DNA of 64,000 nt, from positions 62,001 to 126,000 of the forward strand of contig BTUI01000006.1 in NCBI GenBank assembly GCA_045863195.1, written 5' to 3'. The notes under the pieces were generated by a model, which saw only the letters and a program-made list of their open reading frames with translations, did no database searches and had not been told where the DNA came from. This DNA comes from W-Chloroflexi-9 sp045863195 (GTDB lineage Bacteria; Chloroflexota; Dehalococcoidia; UBA2979). Shown here piece after piece: positions 61,277 through 64,000 of this stretch; positions within the stretch are counted from its first letter, which is position 1, and the number at the start of each line of letters is the position of its first letter. Made by a program: the position numbers and the translations under genes.

Positions 61277-62655
61277 TACGAGCCCTGTCCCGGCATCTCC
61301 TGGTCAAGGAGGTGCCCCATGCGGTCACGTTTCGTCTGGAGGTAGCGAACGTTGTGCGGGTTCGCCTCCACCTCCAGGTGGACGCGCTCCACCACGCGCA
61401 GGCCGTAGCCGTCCAGGCCGGCGCCGCGCAGTTCGCCGAACTGGTCCAGTTCGCGGATCTTGATCGGGTTGTTCGTCATCAGCCGCATCTCGCGCACCCC
61501 GAGGTCCACGAGGATCTGCGCCCCGATGCCGTAGTCACGGTTCTCCGCCGGCAGCCCCAGCGCCAGGTTGGCGTCGACGGTGTCGAGGCCCTCCTCCTGG
61601 AGTTTGTAGGCGCGCAACTTGTTGTGCAGGCCGATGCCCCGGCCCTCCTGGTCCATGTAGACGATGGCGCCGCGCCCGGCCTCCGCGATCTTGCGCATCG
61701 CGGCGTCCAGCTGCTCGCCGCAGTCGCAGCGCATGGAGCCGAAGACGTCACCGGTCAGGCACTTGTCGTGCATGCGGATGAGCACGGGCTCCGGGGTGGT
61801 GAGGTCGCCCATCACCAGCGCCACGTGCTCCTTCTTGTCGATGATCGTGCGGTAGCCCACGGCGCGGAAGTCGCCGAAGCGCGTCGGCATCTGGACTTCC
61901 TCGGCGCGTTCGACGAGGCGTTCGTGCGCCATGCGGTAGGCGATGAGGTCGGCGACGGTGAGGATCTTGAGGTGGTGCTTCTTCGCGAACTTCACCAGGT
62001 CCGGCATGCGGGCCATGGTGCCGTCTTCCTTGATGATCTCGCAGACCACGGCGGCCGGCTCCAGCCCTGCGAGGCGGCAGAGGTCGACCGAGGCCTCCGT
62101 CTGCCCGGCCCGCACCAGGACGCCGCCCGGCTTCGCGCGGAGCGGGAAGATGTGCCCCGGCCGCGTGAAGTCCGCCGCCGTGGCGCGCGGGTCCGCCAGC
62201 GTCTTGATGGTGCGCGAGCGGTCCGCGGCGGAGATGCCCGTGGTGACGCCGGTGGCGGCCTCCACCGAGATCGTGAACGCGGTGCCGAGCGGCGCGGTGT
62301 TGTGGTCCGTCATCGGGCTCAGGCGCAGAGCCTCGGCGCGCTCCTCGGTCACCGGGACGCAGATCAGGCCGCGCGCGTGCACGGCCATGAAGTTCACCCA
62401 CTCCGGCGTGCAGAACTGGGCGGCGATGACGATGTCGCCCTCGTTCTCCCGGTCCTCGTCGTCCGTGACGATGATCGGGTGGCCCAGGCGGATCTCCTCG
62501 ATCGCCTCCTCCACGCTCATCATCACGTCCGGCCGGCGCTTCGCGCGCATGGAGGTCGGCGCGGCCGCCTTCGCGGCGGGCTTCGCGGCCCGCGTCGCTG
62601 GCTTCTTCATCGGCGGGGCGGTGTCGCCCGTCGGCTGGACCTTCCGAGTCGCCAT
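61276..62655 (-). CDS. ribBA: Bifunctional DHBP synthase / GTP cyclohydrolase II
   Basis: A 459-residue fusion. After a lysine/alanine-rich tail of about 40 residues comes the 3,4-dihydroxy-2-butanone-4-phosphate synthase domain (residues 45-250; DDEDRENEGDIV, GRTR-like SRTIKTLADP). It is followed by the GTP cyclohydrolase II domain (255-455) with zinc cysteines in CLTGDVFGSMRCDCG and the YMDQEGRGIGL catalytic segment. It starts both branches of riboflavin synthesis. The extended N-terminus is unusual. Confidence 0.95.
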   Translation of the reverse strand: MATRKVQPTGDTAPPMKKPATRAAKPAAKAAAPTSMRAKRRPDVMMSVEEAIEEIRLGHPIIVTDDEDRENEGDIVIAAQFCTPEWVNFMAVHARGLICVPVTEERAEALRLSPMTDHNTAPLGTAFTISVEAATGVTTGISAADRSRTIKTLADPRATAADFTRPGHIFPLRAKPGGVLVRAGQTEASVDLCRLAGLEPAAVVCEIIKEDGTMARMPDLVKFAKKHHLKILTVADLIAYRMAHERLVERAEEVQMPTRFGDFRAVGYRTIIDKKEHVALVMGDLTTPEPVLIRMHDKCLTGDVFGSMRCDCGEQLDAAMRKIAEAGRGAIVYMDQEGRGIGLHNKLRAYKLQEEGLDTVDANLALGLPAENRDYGIGAQILVDLGVREMRLMTNNPIKIRELDQFGELRGAGLDGYGLRVVERVHLEVEANPHNVRYLQTKRDRMGHLLDQEMPGQGS

Positions 62656-62665
62656 CTGCTTCCCC

Positions 62666-63271
62666 TTACTGCGTCGACGCCGTGGTGGTCGCCGCGCGTG
62701 CTTCCAGCAGTTGCTCGATGTACCGGGCGAGGATGTCCGTCTCCAGGTTGATCAGCGCACCGGGCTGCTTCTGCAGCAGGTTCGTGTGCTCCTGGGTGTA
62801 CTGGACGACCGAGACGGAGAAGGACGTGGCGTCCTTCGCCATGACCGTGAGCGAGATCCCGTCCACGCAGACGGGCCCCTTCATCGCGATGTACTTCAGG
62901 TGCTCCGGGTCTGCCTCGAACCGCACGATGATCGCGTCGCCCTCCGGCGTGAAGGAGTGGAGGCGACAGGTGGCCTCCACCACGCCGCGCACGATGTGGC
63001 CGGAGAGCCGCGTCGCCGCCGTGACGGACCGTTCGAGGTTCACGGCCTCGCCCACCTGCACGCTGCCGAGGTTGGAGCGCCGGAAGGTCTCCGGCATGAC
63101 GTCGAACGACATGGAGTCGCTGTCCATGGTGCGGACCGTGAGGTCGACGCCGTTGACGGCGATGGAGTCGCCGAGTTGCGACCCCTCGAGGATGTGGTGG
63201 CACTCGATGACCAGTTCGCCACCCTCGCGGCGGCGCACCCGGCCCACTTCTTCCACGATGCCCGTGAACAC
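62666..63271 (-). CDS. ribE: Riboflavin synthase
   Basis: A 201-residue enzyme made of two similar lumazine-binding repeats (about 1-97 and 98-190), each with a GxxVNL- or DGISL-type motif (IAVNGVDLTV, VCVDGISLTV). GTG 63271 (MFTGIVEEVG) overlaps the ribD stop by one base (TAGTG). It converts two lumazines into riboflavin. Confidence 0.93.
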   Translation of the reverse strand: MFTGIVEEVGRVRRREGGELVIECHHILEGSQLGDSIAVNGVDLTVRTMDSDSMSFDVMPETFRRSNLGSVQVGEAVNLERSVTAATRLSGHIVRGVVEATCRLHSFTPEGDAIIVRFEADPEHLKYIAMKGPVCVDGISLTVMAKDATSFSVSVVQYTQEHTNLLQKQPGALINLETDILARYIEQLLEARAATTTASTQ

Positions 63272-64000
63272 TACGCGTCCCCGCCTTCGTCCGTGGCGTC
63301 CGGCCACACCGGTACACCCGCGATCAGCGTGTCGTCCCCCAGCCGCTGCACCGTGAGGTCCCGCAGCCGGGGGGCGTCCCGCATCCGCTCCGCGCCTCGC
63401 CCGGCCACCGCCGAGGGCGCCGTGGAGGCGCCCACGATGACGGGCGCAATGACAGCATACAGGCGGCCCACGTGTCGCTGGTCAAAGAACGCGCCGAGGA
63501 GCGTCCCGCCGCCCTCCACGAGCAGCGTCAGTACGCCCCGCCGGCCGAGGAGGTCGAGCGCGGCGCCGAGGTCGATCCGACCGTCCGGGCCGGCCGTGAC
63601 GCGCTCTACGGCCGCGCCGGCCGCCTCCACCGCCGCCCGCCACGCCTCGGTGGCGGCGTCGGTGGTGAGGAGGAGGGCGCCGCCGCCGCGCAGGACGCGC
63701 GCCGAGGGCGGCGTGCGGCCGTGACTGTCGAAGACGACCCGGAGCGGCTGATGGGGGTCGGCGACGCCCTCCGGGCGGGCCGTGAGTTCCGGGTCATCGA
63801 CGAGCACCGTGTTCGAGCCGACCGCGATCGCATCGATGCGGGTGCGTTCGTGGTGCGCCCAGGCGCGCGCCTCCGGCCCGGAGACCCAGCGCGAGTCGCC
63901 GGAGGCGGCGGCGATGCGGCCATCCAGGCTGGCGGCGAACTTCACGAGGACGAGCGGGCGGCCGGTGCGCCGGTGATGCAGGTAGCCCTCCAGCAGCCGC
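63271..64000 (-). CDS. ribD: Riboflavin biosynthesis RibD, C-terminal part (cut by window end)
   Basis: The reading frame runs off the right end of the window. What is seen is the reductase domain: VKFAASLDGRIAAASGDSRWVSG, IAVGSNTVLVDDPEL, LLVEGGGTLLGAFF and IVGASTAPSA. Just before it LEGYLHHRRTGRPLVLVKFAASL shows the linker from the deaminase domain, which lies outside. The frame is open through 64000, so the first base is not a start. RibD converts the GTP cyclohydrolase product in two steps. Confidence 0.93.
   Translation of the reverse strand, partial: RLLEGYLHHRRTGRPLVLVKFAASLDGRIAAASGDSRWVSGPEARAWAHHERTRIDAIAVGSNTVLVDDPELTARPEGVADPHQPLRVVFDSHGRTPPSARVLRGGGALLLTTDAATEAWRAAVEAAGAAVERVTAGPDGRIDLGAALDLLGRRGVLTLLVEGGGTLLGAFFDQRHVGRLYAVIAPVIVGASTAPSAVAGRGAERMRDAPRLRDLTVQRLGDDTLIAGVPVWPDATDEGGDA

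Overview
The window is GC-rich bacterial DNA from a single-membrane-type genome, most likely a Chloroflexota member (Dehalococcoidia/Tepidiformia-like). That placement is inferred from gene content (HemQ next to an AhbA/AhbB-type gene, RibBA, a Tad pilus locus without a secretin, LysM-BTAD regulators) and from a general protein feel; no search was possible. It has two parts with different character: about 45.2 kb that look like mobile or accessory DNA, then about 18.8 kb of housekeeping chromosome on the minus strand.

Accessory part. 470-13214 is a tight plus-strand Tad/Flp pilus operon (CpaB-, CpaE-, CpaF-, TadB-, TadC-like, Flp pilin, three pseudopilin-like genes, a lipoprotein, a PKD-type secreted protein, a membrane LysM-BTAD regulator and a prepilin peptidase). 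13830-25537 is a defence island of restriction type: a C5-cytosine DNA methyltransferase, a thymine-mismatch-glycosylase-like HhH enzyme, a MORC/MutL-type GHKL ATPase, a Z1-domain SF2 ATPase, a PD-(D/E)XK protein and an AIPR protein, followed by a gene broken by one in-frame TGA and an orphan gene. 26281-30469 is a compact, translationally coupled three-gene module: an SMC/RecF-like ATPase, a soluble histidine kinase, and a response-regulator receiver fused to an aminoglycoside-phosphotransferase-like kinase. This is the best candidate for an undescribed system. 30470-31098 holds two tRNA-like 3' halves, a hairpin and a 20-bp tandem repeat. 31099-42261 is a Gram-positive-style conjugation module (VirB6-, VirB1-, VirB8-, VirB2-, VirB3/PrgI- and VirB4-like proteins, a CHC2 primase, a coupling ATPase, replication-relaxation proteins). 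A Fic protein with its own operator and a large serine recombinase follow.

The recombinase gene runs into the 3' end of dnaN (45219-45470), so the right end of the element is placed at about 45.2 kb. The normal clamp C-terminus MPMR-(L/I) is here MPM-FVQW. The left end is not visible in this window.

Chromosomal part. dnaN, hemL, a HAD hydrolase and a GIY-YIG protein; then hemB, a cobA-hemD fusion, hemC, hemA, a precorrin-2 dehydrogenase and a MerR-type regulator; then hemQ, an AhbA-AhbB-like fusion and an aldo/keto reductase. Together these make siroheme and suggest a hybrid route to heme. They are followed by DNA polymerase IV, a glycine-rich RRM protein (plus strand), a small membrane protein, and the riboflavin operon ribD-ribE-ribBA-ribH, with ribD cut by the window edge.
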